Both the position numbers and the translations under genes were made by a program. 64,000 bases of DNA, taken from Curvibacter gracilis ATCC BAA-807. Lineage in GTDB: Bacteria > Pseudomonadota > Gammaproteobacteria > Burkholderiales > Burkholderiaceae_C. Below, one piece after another: positions 38,390-46,919 of this stretch. The first letter of the stretch is position 1. The number at the start of each line of letters is the position of its first letter. The stretch covers positions 1 to 64,000 of the forward strand of contig NZ_JADZ01000011.1 of assembly GCF_000518645.1 (NCBI RefSeq). Direction: 5' to 3'. Below the pieces are notes generated by a model that did no database searches, had not been told where the DNA came from, and saw only the letters and a list, made by a program, of their open reading frames with translations.

Positions 38390-38833
38390 ATGTACAAACA
38401 CCTTTTCGTCCCCGTCGACGGCTCTGAACTGTCGCACCGTGCCATGGACGGCAGCATTGAACTGGCCCTGCAACTGGGCGCCAAGATCACGGGCTTCGTG
38501 GTGGAGCCCGACATGCCGCTGTCGACCATCAGCAGCGACGCCACCGTGGCCACGGCGCGCATGAAAGAACACGAAAGCCGCAACCAGAACCACTCGCATG
38601 CGCTGCTGAGCCAGTTCGAAGAGCGTGCCAAGGCCGCCGGGGTTGGCTTTGCCGGCCTGACCGTGACCGCCTACGCCGTGGACCACGCCATCCTCGAAGA
38701 GGCCGAGAAGGCCGGCTGCGACATGATTGTCATGGTCACCCACGGCCGTGGCCCGCTGGGCGAATTTGTCTTTGGCTCGCACACCAAGAAGATCATCGCC
38801 CGCAGCAAGCTGCCGGTGCTGGTGCTGCACTGA
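38390..38833 (+). CDS. Universal stress protein (UspA family)
   Basis: A 147-residue single-domain Usp. The start MYKHLFVPVDGSELSHRAM and the ATP-binding pattern MVTHGRGPLGEFVFGSHTKKIIARSKLPVLVLH (G-2x-G-9x-GS/T type) are intact, so it probably binds ATP. The start at 38390 follows a GGAG; the longer upstream frame is not supported. It is a single gene between two hairpin-bearing spacers. Regulation is unknown, though a palindrome lies 280 bp upstream. Confidence 0.9.
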   Translation: MYKHLFVPVDGSELSHRAMDGSIELALQLGAKITGFVVEPDMPLSTISSDATVATARMKEHESRNQNHSHALLSQFEERAKAAGVGFAGLTVTAYAVDHAILEEAEKAGCDMIVMVTHGRGPLGEFVFGSHTKKIIARSKLPVLVLH

Positions 38834-38842
38834 TCTCACGCC

Positions 38843-38871
38843 GGGAGGCGGGGCGCGGCCCCTCGCCTCCC
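38843..38871 (+). terminator. Strong GC hairpin after usp
   Basis: GGGAGGCG (38843-38850) pairs with CGCCTCCC (38864-38871), and the enclosed bases can pair further (GGGC with GCCC). It begins ten bases after the usp stop. There is no T-run, so it may be an mRNA-protecting end or a weak terminator. Confidence 0.5.
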
Positions 38872-38972
38872 CCCCTGCTCCGCCCCGCAATGCCCCAGTC
38901 TGAGGCTCCACCTGCGCGGACAGTGCACCATTTTCCAACCTGCCTGAAGCCGCAGGTTCGGCCCGCTCCCCC

Positions 38973-39003
38973 GCCCCGACGCGGGGCTTCTTCTGCCTTT
39001 TTC
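38973..39003 (+). terminator. Possible rho-independent terminator upstream of atzF
   Basis: GCCCCG-ACG-CGGGGC (38973-38987) is followed by a T-rich stretch (TTCTTCTGCC then TTTTT). It could insulate the sigma-54 promoter of atzF from usp read-through. The three-base loop is tight, so confidence is moderate. Confidence 0.5.
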
Positions 39004-39065
39004 CCTCTGTACGCCTGCAGCTGAGCAGGGGTTTGGCCCTGCCTCGCCCCCCGGATGGGCAGGGT

Positions 39066-39081
39066 TGGCACAGCGTTTGCA
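39066..39081 (+). promoter_or_regulatory. Sigma-54 (RpoN) promoter of the ureide operon
   Basis: TGGCACAGCGTTTGCA matches the RpoN consensus TGGCAC-R-N4-TTGCA completely, with GG and GC separated by the required 10 bases. The predicted transcription start is near 39092, leaving a leader of about 23 bases before the AtzF ATG. An NtrC-like half-site TGCACCA lies at 38924-38930, about 140 bp upstream, but no second half pairs with it. RpoN control fits a nitrogen-scavenging operon. Confidence 0.85.
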
Positions 39082-39114
39082 TTCCTTCTTGTATCCAAGC
39101 TTGAATGCATTGAC

Positions 39115-40836
39115 ATGGTGCACCACCTCACTCCTCAGCAGACCAACCCGGCACCGGCCAGCACCGGCGCCGAACCGGCCTGGCTCCACCCGCTGGCCAA
39201 GCCCCTGCAGACCCACACCGGGGGCGCGTTGGCGGGCTTGAGCTTCGCGGTCAAGGACAACATCGATGTGGCAGGTCTGCCCACCACCGCGGCCTGCCCG
39301 GCCTTCAGCCACCCGGCGGCCCACCATGCCACGGCGGTGCAGCGTCTGCTGGCCGCCGGCGCCAGCTTGCACGGCAAAACCAATATGGACCAGTTTGCCT
39401 GCGGTCTGAACGGTACCCGTTCGCCCTACGGCCCGGTGCCGAATGCCTTCGACCCGCGCCTGGTCAGCGGGGGTTCCAGCTCGGGCTCGGCCTGGGTGGT
39501 GGCCACCGGCCAGGTGGACTTCGCCCTGGGCACCGACACCGCGGGCTCGGGCCGGGTGCCGGCCGGGCTGAACAACATCGTGGGCCTGAAACCCTCCAAG
39601 GGCCTGATCAGCACCCACGGCGTGCTGCCTGCGGCCCAAAGTGTGGACTGCGTGTCCATCTTCGCCCGCACGGTCGATGTCGCGGTGCAGGTGCTGCACA
39701 CCCTGGCCGCGCACGACCCGGCCGACCCCTACTCGCGCGCCCTGCCCCTGCTCGACCAGCCCTTGCCCGCCGCCTTCGTGTTCGGCGTGCCCGACCGGCT
39801 GGAGTTCTTCGGCGACGAGTTGGCCCGGGCCGCTTTTGACGAGGCCCAGGCCCGCCTGCGCTCCCTGGGTGGCACCCCGCGCACCATCGACTACGCGCCG
39901 CTGGCCGAAGCCGCCGCCCTGCTCTACGAAAGCGCCCTGGTGGCCGAGCGCTATGCCGCCGTGCGCGACTTCTTCGACGCCCACGAAGCGGAGGTCATCG
40001 AGCCCGTGCGCAGCATCCTCGGGGCCGGCCGCCGCTACAGCGCGGCCGATCTGGTGCAGGCCCAGCTCCGCCTGAAGGCCTGCGCCCAGCGCGTGGTCGA
40101 CCTGTGGCGGCAGATCGATGTGCTGCTGGTGCCCACCGCGCCCACCCACTACAGCATCGAGGCCATGCTGGCCGACCCGGTGACGCTGAACCGCAACCTG
40201 GGCCAGTACACCAACTTCGTCAACCTGCTCGACTACGCGGCCCTCTCGGTGCCCAGCAGCCTGCGCCCCGACGGCCTGCCCTTCGGCATCACCTTGATCG
40301 GCCCCTGCGGCAGCGACCTGCAGCTGGCCGAACTGGGCCAGCGCTACCACCAGGCCAGCGGTCTGCCCCTGGGCGCCACCGGCCAGGCCTTGCCAGCCCC
40401 CCAGCCCTTGCCAGGCCTGCGCAGCAGCACCGCCCCTGCCTGCCTCAAGCTGGCGGTGGTCGGCGCCCACCTGTCGGGCATGCCGCTCAACCACCAACTC
40501 ACCGAGCGCGGCGCCACCTTGCTCGAAGCCACCACCACCTCGGCCCATTACCGGCTGTATGCGCTGCCGGGCACCACACCGCCCAAACCCGGCCTGCAAC
40601 GCCGCCCGGGCCAGGGTGCGCCCATCGCCGTCGAGGTGTGGCGCGTGCCCATGGACCAGGTCGGCAGCTTTCTGGCCGGGGTGCCCGCGCCCCTGGGCCT
40701 GGGCAGCCTCGAGCTGATCGACGGCCGCTGGGTGCATGGCTTCATCTGCGAAGGCCACGCCCTGGAAGGCGCCACCGACATCACCGCCCGTGGCGGCTGG
40801 CGCGCCTACGTGGCCGACAGCAACGCAGGCCGCTGA
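39115..40836 (+). CDS. atzF: Allophanate hydrolase (AtzF-type)
   Basis: A 573-residue amidase-signature enzyme. AtzF converts allophanate (urea-1-carboxylate) to CO2 and ammonia, with a C-terminal domain acting on the intermediate. The catalytic triad is Lys47 (FAVKDN), Ser121 (GGSSSGS) and Ser145 (DTAGSGR), with the standard 24-residue Ser-Ser spacing. The C-terminal domain (from about 445) contains LAVVGAHLSGMPLNHQL and the family end GFICEGHALEGATDITARGGWRAY. The start at 39115 follows the sigma-54 promoter closely. It heads the ureide locus and is followed by an ABC transporter 54 bp away. Confidence 0.93.
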   Translation: MVHHLTPQQTNPAPASTGAEPAWLHPLAKPLQTHTGGALAGLSFAVKDNIDVAGLPTTAACPAFSHPAAHHATAVQRLLAAGASLHGKTNMDQFACGLNGTRSPYGPVPNAFDPRLVSGGSSSGSAWVVATGQVDFALGTDTAGSGRVPAGLNNIVGLKPSKGLISTHGVLPAAQSVDCVSIFARTVDVAVQVLHTLAAHDPADPYSRALPLLDQPLPAAFVFGVPDRLEFFGDELARAAFDEAQARLRSLGGTPRTIDYAPLAEAAALLYESALVAERYAAVRDFFDAHEAEVIEPVRSILGAGRRYSAADLVQAQLRLKACAQRVVDLWRQIDVLLVPTAPTHYSIEAMLADPVTLNRNLGQYTNFVNLLDYAALSVPSSLRPDGLPFGITLIGPCGSDLQLAELGQRYHQASGLPLGATGQALPAPQPLPGLRSSTAPACLKLAVVGAHLSGMPLNHQLTERGATLLEATTTSAHYRLYALPGTTPPKPGLQRRPGQGAPIAVEVWRVPMDQVGSFLAGVPAPLGLGSLELIDGRWVHGFICEGHALEGATDITARGGWRAYVADSNAGR

Positions 40837-40890
40837 AGCCCCTCTGACCCCACGAACCGTCCACCCGCCCACCCGACCAGGAGCCCGCCC

Positions 40891-41889
40891 ATGAGCCCAG
40901 CCCCCCGTTCACCCCTCGCGCTGACCCGACGCCACCTGCTGCAAGCCGGCAGCACCCTGGCCCTGGCGGCCCCCGCCGTGCTGCGCGCCCAGAGCGGCCC
41001 CAAGATCCGCATCGGCTACTGGCCCATCGCCGCCGGCCTGCCCTTTTATGCGGCGGTGGAGATGGGCTTCTTCAAAGAGGCTGGCCTCCATGTGGAGGTG
41101 CAGCGCCACGCCGGCGCACAGCAGATCATGGAAGCCATGCTGTCGGACCGCTGCGACGGCAGCGCCAACGGCACCGGCTCGGCCAACATCGCCATCGGCG
41201 AGCTGGCCGCCCCCGGCACCTTCAAGATCTTCTGCTCCAACCCCAGCAACGCCAAGTACGTGCTCGATGAGGTGCTGGTGCCCAGCGCCAGCCCGGCCAA
41301 GGTGATGGCCGACCTCAAGGGCAAGCGCATCGCCTCGGGCCCCGGCATCCAGAACGTGACCCTGGCCAAGACCGTGCTGGAGCGCGGCGGCGCCACCGGC
41401 GCCACCGTCATCGAGCTGCCCATCGGCCAGCACGTGGCCGCCCTGGCCGCCGGTCAGGTCGATGGCTGCTACACCCTGGAGCCCACCGGCACCATCGGGC
41501 GCCTGAACAGCAGCACCCGGGTGCTGGAGGCCGGCGTGATCTCCCGCTACGTGCTGGGCGACCCCATGGCGCCGTGGTTCGGCGGCTCGGCCTCGCTGAC
41601 CTCGGCCTTCATCAAGAAGTACCCGGCCGAGGCCCAGAAGTTCATCGCTGCCTATGCCAAGGGCGTGGCCCATGTGCGCAGCAAGCCGGCCGACGCGCGT
41701 CAGTACCTCAAGGGCTACACCGCCATCGAAGGCCCCCTGACCGGCGAGGTGCCCCTGGCGGCCTACACCCTCTACAACGAGTTCACGGCGGCCGACATCG
41801 CGCACTTCCAGAAGTTCTTCGACCTGTTCTCGGACAAGGGCATCTTCGCCTCGCGTCTGCTGGTCGACAGCATGCTCTACAAGGCTTGA
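40891..41889 (+). CDS. NMT1/THI5-type ABC transporter substrate-binding protein, Tat-exported
   Basis: A 332-residue periplasmic binding protein with a twin-arginine signal (TRRHLLQAG, cleavage near residue 34). The mature start PKIRIGYWPIAAGLPFYAAVEMGFFKEAGL is the NMT1/THI5 fold pattern, used for nitrogen compounds such as nitrate, sulfonates, pyrimidines and ureides. An AGGAG lies before the ATG. The next two genes are its permease and ATPase. Between allophanate hydrolase and AtzGEH, its ligand is probably a ureide or carboxybiuret precursor; the precise ligand is inferred only. Confidence 0.88.
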   Translation: MSPAPRSPLALTRRHLLQAGSTLALAAPAVLRAQSGPKIRIGYWPIAAGLPFYAAVEMGFFKEAGLHVEVQRHAGAQQIMEAMLSDRCDGSANGTGSANIAIGELAAPGTFKIFCSNPSNAKYVLDEVLVPSASPAKVMADLKGKRIASGPGIQNVTLAKTVLERGGATGATVIELPIGQHVAALAAGQVDGCYTLEPTGTIGRLNSSTRVLEAGVISRYVLGDPMAPWFGGSASLTSAFIKKYPAEAQKFIAAYAKGVAHVRSKPADARQYLKGYTAIEGPLTGEVPLAAYTLYNEFTAADIAHFQKFFDLFSDKGIFASRLLVDSMLYKA

Positions 41890-41894
41890 GCGCC

Positions 41895-42794
41895 ATGGGC
41901 ACCGCCACCCCGACACCGGTTGCAACATCGGCTGCGACATCGGCTGCGATGTCGGCCAATGCACCGGCCACGACGCAGCCCGCCGCCCGCCCCTGGCAGG
42001 CGCCCTCGGCCCAGGCGCCGCAGGCCCCGCGCCGCTTCGCCTCCTCGGCCTCGGCCGCCCTGCCCTTTGCCGGCCCGCTGCTGCTCTTCATCGTGTGGGA
42101 TCTGGTGGTGCGCGTGGGCTGGGTCAAGCCCATCCTGCTGCCGGCGCCGGCCGACACCCTGGCCACCTTGATCACCGGGCTGGCCGGGGGCGCCCTGCTG
42201 GGCGATTTTCTGACCACCGTGTGGCGCACCGTGCAGGCCTTTGTGATCGCCGCCGTGCTCGGCGTGCCCCTGGGCGTGCTGCTGGGCAGCCAGGAGCGTG
42301 CCTACCGCAGCGTCGAGTTCCTGATCGACTTCTTCCGCTCCACGCCCTCGTCGGCCCTGATCCCGCTGTTCCTGATGATCTTCGGGGTGTCCGACGTCAA
42401 CAAGATCGCCATCGCCGCCTTCGGCGCCTGGCTGATCGTGGTCTTCAACAGCGCCTACGGCGTGATCAATGCACGCAAGCAGCGCGTGATGGCGGCCCAG
42501 GTCATGGGGGCCAGCCGCTGGCAGACCTTTCGCGACGTGCTGATCTGGGAAAGCCTGCAGCCCAGCTTCGTCGGCCTGCGCTCGGCCGTGTCCATGGCCC
42601 TGGTGATCGTCATCGTGGCCGAGATGTTCATCGGCGCCGACAGCGGCCTGGGCCACCGCATCATCAATTCACAGCAGGTGATGAATGTGCGTGACATGTA
42701 CGCCTCCATCCTGGCCGCAGGTGCACTCGGCTATGTGCTCAACATCAGCTTCTTGCTGGCCGAACGCCGCATCGTCCACTGGAGCGGGAGATAA
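41895..42794 (+). CDS. ABC transporter permease (SsuC/TauC-like)
   Basis: A 299-residue inner-membrane permease of the nitrate/sulfonate/taurine class. A 50-residue Ala/Pro/Thr-rich, non-conserved N-terminal stretch precedes the membrane part, where LLLFIVWDLVVRV is the first helix. The EAA-type loop is VMGASRWQTFRDVLIWESLQPSFVGLR and the final helices contain IVIVAEMFIGADSGLG. The start at 41895 lies 5 bp after the binding-protein stop; a GTG or internal ATG further in would remove the odd N-terminus and cannot be excluded. Confidence 0.88.
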   Translation: MGTATPTPVATSAATSAAMSANAPATTQPAARPWQAPSAQAPQAPRRFASSASAALPFAGPLLLFIVWDLVVRVGWVKPILLPAPADTLATLITGLAGGALLGDFLTTVWRTVQAFVIAAVLGVPLGVLLGSQERAYRSVEFLIDFFRSTPSSALIPLFLMIFGVSDVNKIAIAAFGAWLIVVFNSAYGVINARKQRVMAAQVMGASRWQTFRDVLIWESLQPSFVGLRSAVSMALVIVIVAEMFIGADSGLGHRIINSQQVMNVRDMYASILAAGALGYVLNISFLLAERRIVHWSGR

Positions 42795-42797
42795 ACC

Positions 42798-43619
42798 ATG
42801 AGTGTGGTCGCCAACGCCCCTGTCTTCGCCGACCTGCCCACGCCGGCCTTTCGCCCCGGCCCGGCCGGAACCCACATCACCATCCGCGGCCTGACCAAGT
42901 ACTTTGCCGGCTGGCCGCTGTACGAGAACTTCGACCTCGACATACCCAAAGGCAAGATCGTCTCGGTGTTCGGGCCCAACGGCTGCGGCAAGAGCACCCT
43001 GATCAACATGATCGCCGGCCTGGTGCCCATCGATTCGGGCGAGGTGCTGTTCGACGGCAAGTCGCTCAAGGACACCCAGATCGGCTACGTGTTCCAGAAC
43101 TACCGCGAGGCGCTGTTCCCCTGGATGCGCACCCTGGACAACATCGCCTACCCGCTCAAGCTGCAGGGCTGCAGCAAGGCCGAGGTGGACCGGCGCATGG
43201 AAGAGCTGGTGGCCTCGTTCGACGTCAAGTTCGACCTGCGCCGCTACCCCTACGAGCTGTCGGGCGGCCAGCAGCAGACCGCCTCCATCATGCGGGCGCT
43301 GGCGCCACGGCCCGAGGTGCTGTTCCTGGACGAGCCCTTCTCGGCGCTCGACTTCGAGATGACGCTGTTCATCCGAGAAAAGCTGCAGGAGGTGTTCATG
43401 CAGACCGGCACCACCATGTTGCTGGTCTCGCACGACCTCGAAGAAGCCGTCTACCTGGCCGACGAGGTGCTGCTGCTGACCAAGCGCCCCACCCGGGTGG
43501 CCGAGATCCTGCGCTACGAGGCGCCCCGCCCGCGCACCGTCGACACCCTCAGCGAGCCCGATTTCGTGAGCACGCGCCGGCGCAGCCTGGAGATCTTCCA
43601 ACGCGAGGTGCGCCGATGA
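42798..43619 (+). CDS. ABC transporter ATP-binding protein (SsuB/NrtD-like)
   Basis: A 273-residue ATPase paired with the permease just upstream. Walker A is GPNGCGKST, the Q loop is VFQNYREALFPWM, the signature LSGGQQQTASIMRAL and Walker B VLFLDEPFSALDFE, followed by the switch His in VSHDLEEA. It differs slightly at the signature (LSGGQQQ) but is otherwise complete. The stop overlaps the AtzG ATG (ATGA), coupling transport and catabolism. Confidence 0.92.
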   Translation: MSVVANAPVFADLPTPAFRPGPAGTHITIRGLTKYFAGWPLYENFDLDIPKGKIVSVFGPNGCGKSTLINMIAGLVPIDSGEVLFDGKSLKDTQIGYVFQNYREALFPWMRTLDNIAYPLKLQGCSKAEVDRRMEELVASFDVKFDLRRYPYELSGGQQQTASIMRALAPRPEVLFLDEPFSALDFEMTLFIREKLQEVFMQTGTTMLLVSHDLEEAVYLADEVLLLTKRPTRVAEILRYEAPRPRTVDTLSEPDFVSTRRRSLEIFQREVRR

Positions 43620-43858
43620 GCCCGGACACCTCGCCCGAAGCCCTGGCCCGCTACGTGGAGGCCGCCGCCGACGCCCTGGGCCTGTCGCTGACCCCCGAGC
43701 AACGCCCCGGCGTGCAGGCCTATTTCGGCATGGCGGCACGCTTTGCCGCCGTGCTCGAAGCCACCGAGCTGCATGCGCACGATGAATCGGCCCTGCGCTT
43801 CGAGCCGGTATCCGCTGTACCCGCCCTGCCGCCTGTGGGAGCCGACCATGCCTCATGA
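43616..43858 (+). CDS. atzG: AtzG-like small subunit of carboxybiuret hydrolase (DUF4089)
   Basis: An 80-residue protein with the DUF4089 pattern: an N-terminal amphipathic helix (ALARYVEAAADALGLSL) and a second around YFGMAARFAAVLEATEL. In the AtzEG complex described for 1-carboxybiuret hydrolysis, AtzG binds as a helical partner that stabilises AtzE. It starts at the ATPase stop and its last codons overlap atzE by 11 bases, the usual atzG-atzE arrangement. The last 15 residues are low-complexity. Confidence 0.85.
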   Translation: MSPDTSPEALARYVEAAADALGLSLTPEQRPGVQAYFGMAARFAAVLEATELHAHDESALRFEPVSAVPALPPVGADHAS

Positions 43859-45284
43859 TGCCCTCCCCTGGCTGGGCCAGGACGCCAGCGCCATGGCCCA
43901 GGCCGTGCGCACCGGCCAGCTCAGCGCCAGCGCCCTGATCGAGGCCAGCCTGCGGCACATCACGACGCACGACACGCAGCTCAATGCCTTCACCTCGGTG
44001 CTGGCCGATCGGGCAAGGCAACGGGCGCGCCAGATGGATGCCGATCCACTGCTGCGCCAGGGCCCGCTGGCCGGCGTGCCCTTCGCCGTGAAGAACCTGT
44101 TCGACGTCGCCGGTCTGCCCACCCTGGCCGGTTCGCACATCGAGCGCGACAGCCCGCCCGCCAGCACGGACGCCTTGCTCGTGCGCCGGCTGGAGGCAGC
44201 GGGCGCGGTGCTGGTGGGCGCACTCAACATGGACGAATACGCCTATGGCTTCACCACCGAGAACAGCCACGAAGGCCCCTGCCGCAACCCACACGACACG
44301 GCGCGCATCGCGGGCGGCTCCTCGGGCGGCTCGGGGGCCGCGGTGGCGGGTGGGCAGGTGCCGCTGAGCCTGGGCTCGGACACCAATGGCTCGATCCGCG
44401 TGCCGGCCTCGCTGTGCGGGGTATTCGGCCTCAAGCCCACCTTCGGCCGCCTGCCGCGCACCGGCAGCTACCCCTTTGTCTCGAGCCTGGACCACCTGGG
44501 CCCGTTTGCCCGTTCGGTGCGCGACCTGGCCCTGAGCTACGACCTGATGCAGGGCCCCGAGGACGAACGCCAGGCCCGAGACCCCGGTTGTGCCCAGCGC
44601 GCGGTGCAAGCCTGCAGCCCGCTGCTGACCCAAGGCCTGGCCGGCCTGCGCGTGGGCGTTCTTGGCGGCTGGTTCGAAGAGCAGGCCAGCGCCCCCGCGC
44701 AGCGGGCCGTGCAGCAGGTGGCCCAGGCCCTGGGCGCCACCACCCGCCTCGAACTGCCCCTGGTCGAGGCCGGGCGCGCGGCCGCCTTTGTCATCACCAA
44801 TGCCGAGGCCGCCAGCGGCCACCTGAACGATCTGCGCCGCCGCGCCGACGACTTCGAGCCCCTGTCGCGCGACCGCTTTCTGGCCGGCGCGCTGATCCCG
44901 GCGGCCTGGGTGGCCCGCGCCCAGCGCGTGCGACTGCGCTATGCCCAGGCCGTGGCGGCGGTGTTCCAGCAGGTGGACCTGCTGCTGGCCCCGGCCACCC
45001 CTTGTGTCGCCACACCGATCGGTGCCGAGACCCTGCAGCTCGGCGAGCGCCGACTGCCGCTGCGCCCCAGCATGGGCCTGCTCACCCAGCCCATTTCGTG
45101 CATCGGCCTGCCGGTGTGCAGCGTGCCGGTGTGGGGCTGCGACCCCGAGCTGCCCCACCTGCCCATCGGCGTGCAACTGATCGCCGCGCCCTGGCGCGAA
45201 GACCTGACCCTGCGCGCCGCCGCCGCGCTGGAGGCCCTGGGCCTGGCCCGGGCCCCGATCGCGCCGGACTTCCTGCCCCGATGA
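43848..45284 (+). CDS. atzE: 1-carboxybiuret hydrolase subunit AtzE (amidase signature)
   Basis: A 478-residue amidase. AtzE hydrolyses 1-carboxybiuret to urea-1,3-dicarboxylate and ammonia. The triad is Lys82 ([11 protein letters not shown]), Ser158 (GGSSGGSGA) and Ser182 ([14 protein letters not shown]), with the canonical 24-residue spacing of the two serines. The [13 protein letters not shown] block is more typical of AtzE/HpxW-type amidases than of GatA. The ATG at 43848 is favoured over upstream starts, which would overlap atzG extensively. The stop overlaps atzH by ATGA. Confidence 0.9.
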   Translation: MPHDALPWLGQDASAMAQAVRTGQLSASALIEASLRHITTHDTQLNAFTSVLADRARQRARQMDADPLLRQGPLAGVPFAVKNLFDVAGLPTLAGSHIERDSPPASTDALLVRRLEAAGAVLVGALNMDEYAYGFTTENSHEGPCRNPHDTARIAGGSSGGSGAAVAGGQVPLSLGSDTNGSIRVPASLCGVFGLKPTFGRLPRTGSYPFVSSLDHLGPFARSVRDLALSYDLMQGPEDERQARDPGCAQRAVQACSPLLTQGLAGLRVGVLGGWFEEQASAPAQRAVQQVAQALGATTRLELPLVEAGRAAAFVITNAEAASGHLNDLRRRADDFEPLSRDRFLAGALIPAAWVARAQRVRLRYAQAVAAVFQQVDLLLAPATPCVATPIGAETLQLGERRLPLRPSMGLLTQPISCIGLPVCSVPVWGCDPELPHLPIGVQLIAAPWREDLTLRAAAALEALGLARAPIAPDFLPR

Positions 45285-45694
45285 GAGTGATTGCCATGCC
45301 CCACGCCCCCTCCACCCTGCTGCCCATCAACCTGCCCGAGGTGCTTGCCGAAGTCCAGGCCGTCTTCGCCCGCTACGAAGACGCGCTGGTGCACAACCGC
45401 GTCGAGGTGCTCGACGAGCTGTTCTGGAACAGCCCGCACACCCTGCGCTACGGCGCCACCGAAAACCTGCTGGGCTACCAGGCCATCCAGGCCTTTCGCG
45501 CCGGCCGCTCGCCGCAAGGCCTGGCGCGCAGCCTGCACAACACCGTGATCACCACCTACGGGCCCGACTTTGCCACCGCCAACACCGAGTTCCGCCGTGC
45601 CGGCAGCACCCGCCTGGGGCGCCAAAGCCAGACCTGGATGCGCACGCCCGAGGGCTGGCGCGTGGTGGCCGCCCACGTGAGCCTGCTCGACTGA
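45281..45694 (+). CDS. atzH: AtzH/HpxZ-like SnoaL-fold protein (DUF3225)
   Basis: A 137-residue protein of the AtzH family (DUF3225, SnoaL-like alpha+beta barrel) found next to atzE in cyanurate, biuret and oxalurate loci. AtzH has been reported to decarboxylate 1,3-dicarboxyurea to allophanate. The pattern [54 protein letters not shown] and [18 protein letters not shown] is that of HpxZ/AtzH. The ATG overlapping the atzE stop (45281) is chosen over a second ATG 15 bases later because of the tight coupling. Confidence 0.85.
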   Translation: MRVIAMPHAPSTLLPINLPEVLAEVQAVFARYEDALVHNRVEVLDELFWNSPHTLRYGATENLLGYQAIQAFRAGRSPQGLARSLHNTVITTYGPDFATANTEFRRAGSTRLGRQSQTWMRTPEGWRVVAAHVSLLD

Positions 45695-45782
45695 GCCCCC
45701 TTTTCTCTTGGGCAGCGTGGACCGGGGTTCCCGCTGTCAACCCTTGCAAGTGCCCCCGACCTGAACCCATGGAGCCCGAAAC

Positions 45783-46898
45783 ATGAACCGCAAGCTGAAC
45801 CGCCGTCTCGCCCTGCAAACCCTCGCCAGTACCGGCGCCGTGGCCTCGTTCGGCCCGCTGAGCCTGCTGGCCCATGCCCAGAAGCCGCTCACCGTCGGCG
45901 TGATCTACGTCGGCCCGCGTGACGACTACGGCTACAACCAGGCCCATGCCCAGGCCGCCGCCGAGCTCAAGAAGCTGCCCGGCATCAAGGTGGTCGAAGA
46001 AGAGAACGTGCCCGAGACCGCCGCCGTGCAAAAGACCATGACCGGCATGATCGCCCAGGACGGCGCCGGCCTGCTGTTCCCCACCTCCTTCGGCTATTTC
46101 GACCCGCACATCCTGGCCCTGGCGCCCAAGTACCCCGATGTGCGCTTCTCGCACTGTGGCGGCCTGTGGACCGAAGGCAAGCACCCCAAGAACGTGGGCA
46201 GCTTCTTCGGCTACATCGATGAATGCCAGTACCTCAATGGCGTGGTGGCCGGCCACATGAGCAAGAGCCGCAAGATCGGCTTCGTGGCCGCCAAGCCGAT
46301 TCCGCAGGTGCTGCGCAACATCAATGCATTCTTGCTGGGCGCGCGCTCGGTGCACCCCGACATCACCTGCAGCGTGATCTTCACGGGCGACTGGTCCATG
46401 GCCGTCAAGGAGGCCGAGGCCACCAACAGCCTGGCCGACCAGGGCGTGGACGTGTTCACCATGCACGTCGACGGCCCCAAGGTGGTGGTCGAGACCGCCG
46501 CCAAGCGCGGCAAGATGGTCTGTGGCTACCACGCCAGCCAGGCCAAGCTGGCCCCGGCCGCCTACCTGACCGGTGCCGAATGGAACTGGCTCACCGCCTA
46601 CAAGACCATCATCGAGGCCGCCCAGGCCGGCAAGCCGCACCCCAACTTCCTGCGCGGCGGCCTGAAGGAAGGCTACGTGAAGATGTCGCCCTATGGCAGC
46701 AGCGTGAGCGAGGCGGCCAAGAAGAACGCCGACGAGGTCAAGGCCAAGATGCTCGCGGGCAGCTTCGACATCTTCAAGGGCCCGCTCAAGGACAACAAGG
46801 GCAACACCATCCTGGCCGCCGGCAAGGTGCTCAAGCAGACCGACCTCGAGCTCGAGAAGATGAACTACCTCGTCGAGGGCGTGGTCGGCTCGATCTGA
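45783..46898 (+). CDS. BMP-family ABC transporter substrate-binding protein
   Basis: A 371-residue periplasmic protein of the BMP (PnrA-like) family, which bind nucleosides, purines and similar ligands. A Tat-type signal (LNRRLALQTLASTG) is cleaved near residue 32 (AHA). The mature protein starts PLTVGVIYVGPRDDYGYNQAHAQAAAEL, the standard BMP opening; FFGYIDECQYLNGVVAG and GADWNW-like EWNWLTAYKTI are also conserved. Next come two permeases, and the ATPase is three genes on. It lies 88 bp after atzH, where a separate promoter could sit. Confidence 0.9.
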   Translation: MNRKLNRRLALQTLASTGAVASFGPLSLLAHAQKPLTVGVIYVGPRDDYGYNQAHAQAAAELKKLPGIKVVEEENVPETAAVQKTMTGMIAQDGAGLLFPTSFGYFDPHILALAPKYPDVRFSHCGGLWTEGKHPKNVGSFFGYIDECQYLNGVVAGHMSKSRKIGFVAAKPIPQVLRNINAFLLGARSVHPDITCSVIFTGDWSMAVKEAEATNSLADQGVDVFTMHVDGPKVVVETAAKRGKMVCGYHASQAKLAPAAYLTGAEWNWLTAYKTIIEAAQAGKPHPNFLRGGLKEGYVKMSPYGSSVSEAAKKNADEVKAKMLAGSFDIFKGPLKDNKGNTILAAGKVLKQTDLELEKMNYLVEGVVGSI

Positions 46899-46919
46899 CG
46901 CCCGCACGGCCCACCCATC

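Noticed and set aside
38924-38930. TGCACCA as an NtrC enhancer site
   Set aside because: Only one half-site is present, with no matching TGGTGCA arm at the correct spacing; it is mentioned only as support for the sigma-54 finding.
39055-39114. Upstream extension of the AtzF reading frame
   Set aside because: The extension would translate across the sigma-54 promoter and the transcription start.
42669-45176. 835-codon minus-strand frame antisense to the transporter and atzGE genes
   Set aside because: It is a GC-bias shadow without conserved motifs; the plus-strand genes have intact catalytic residues and ATGA couplings.
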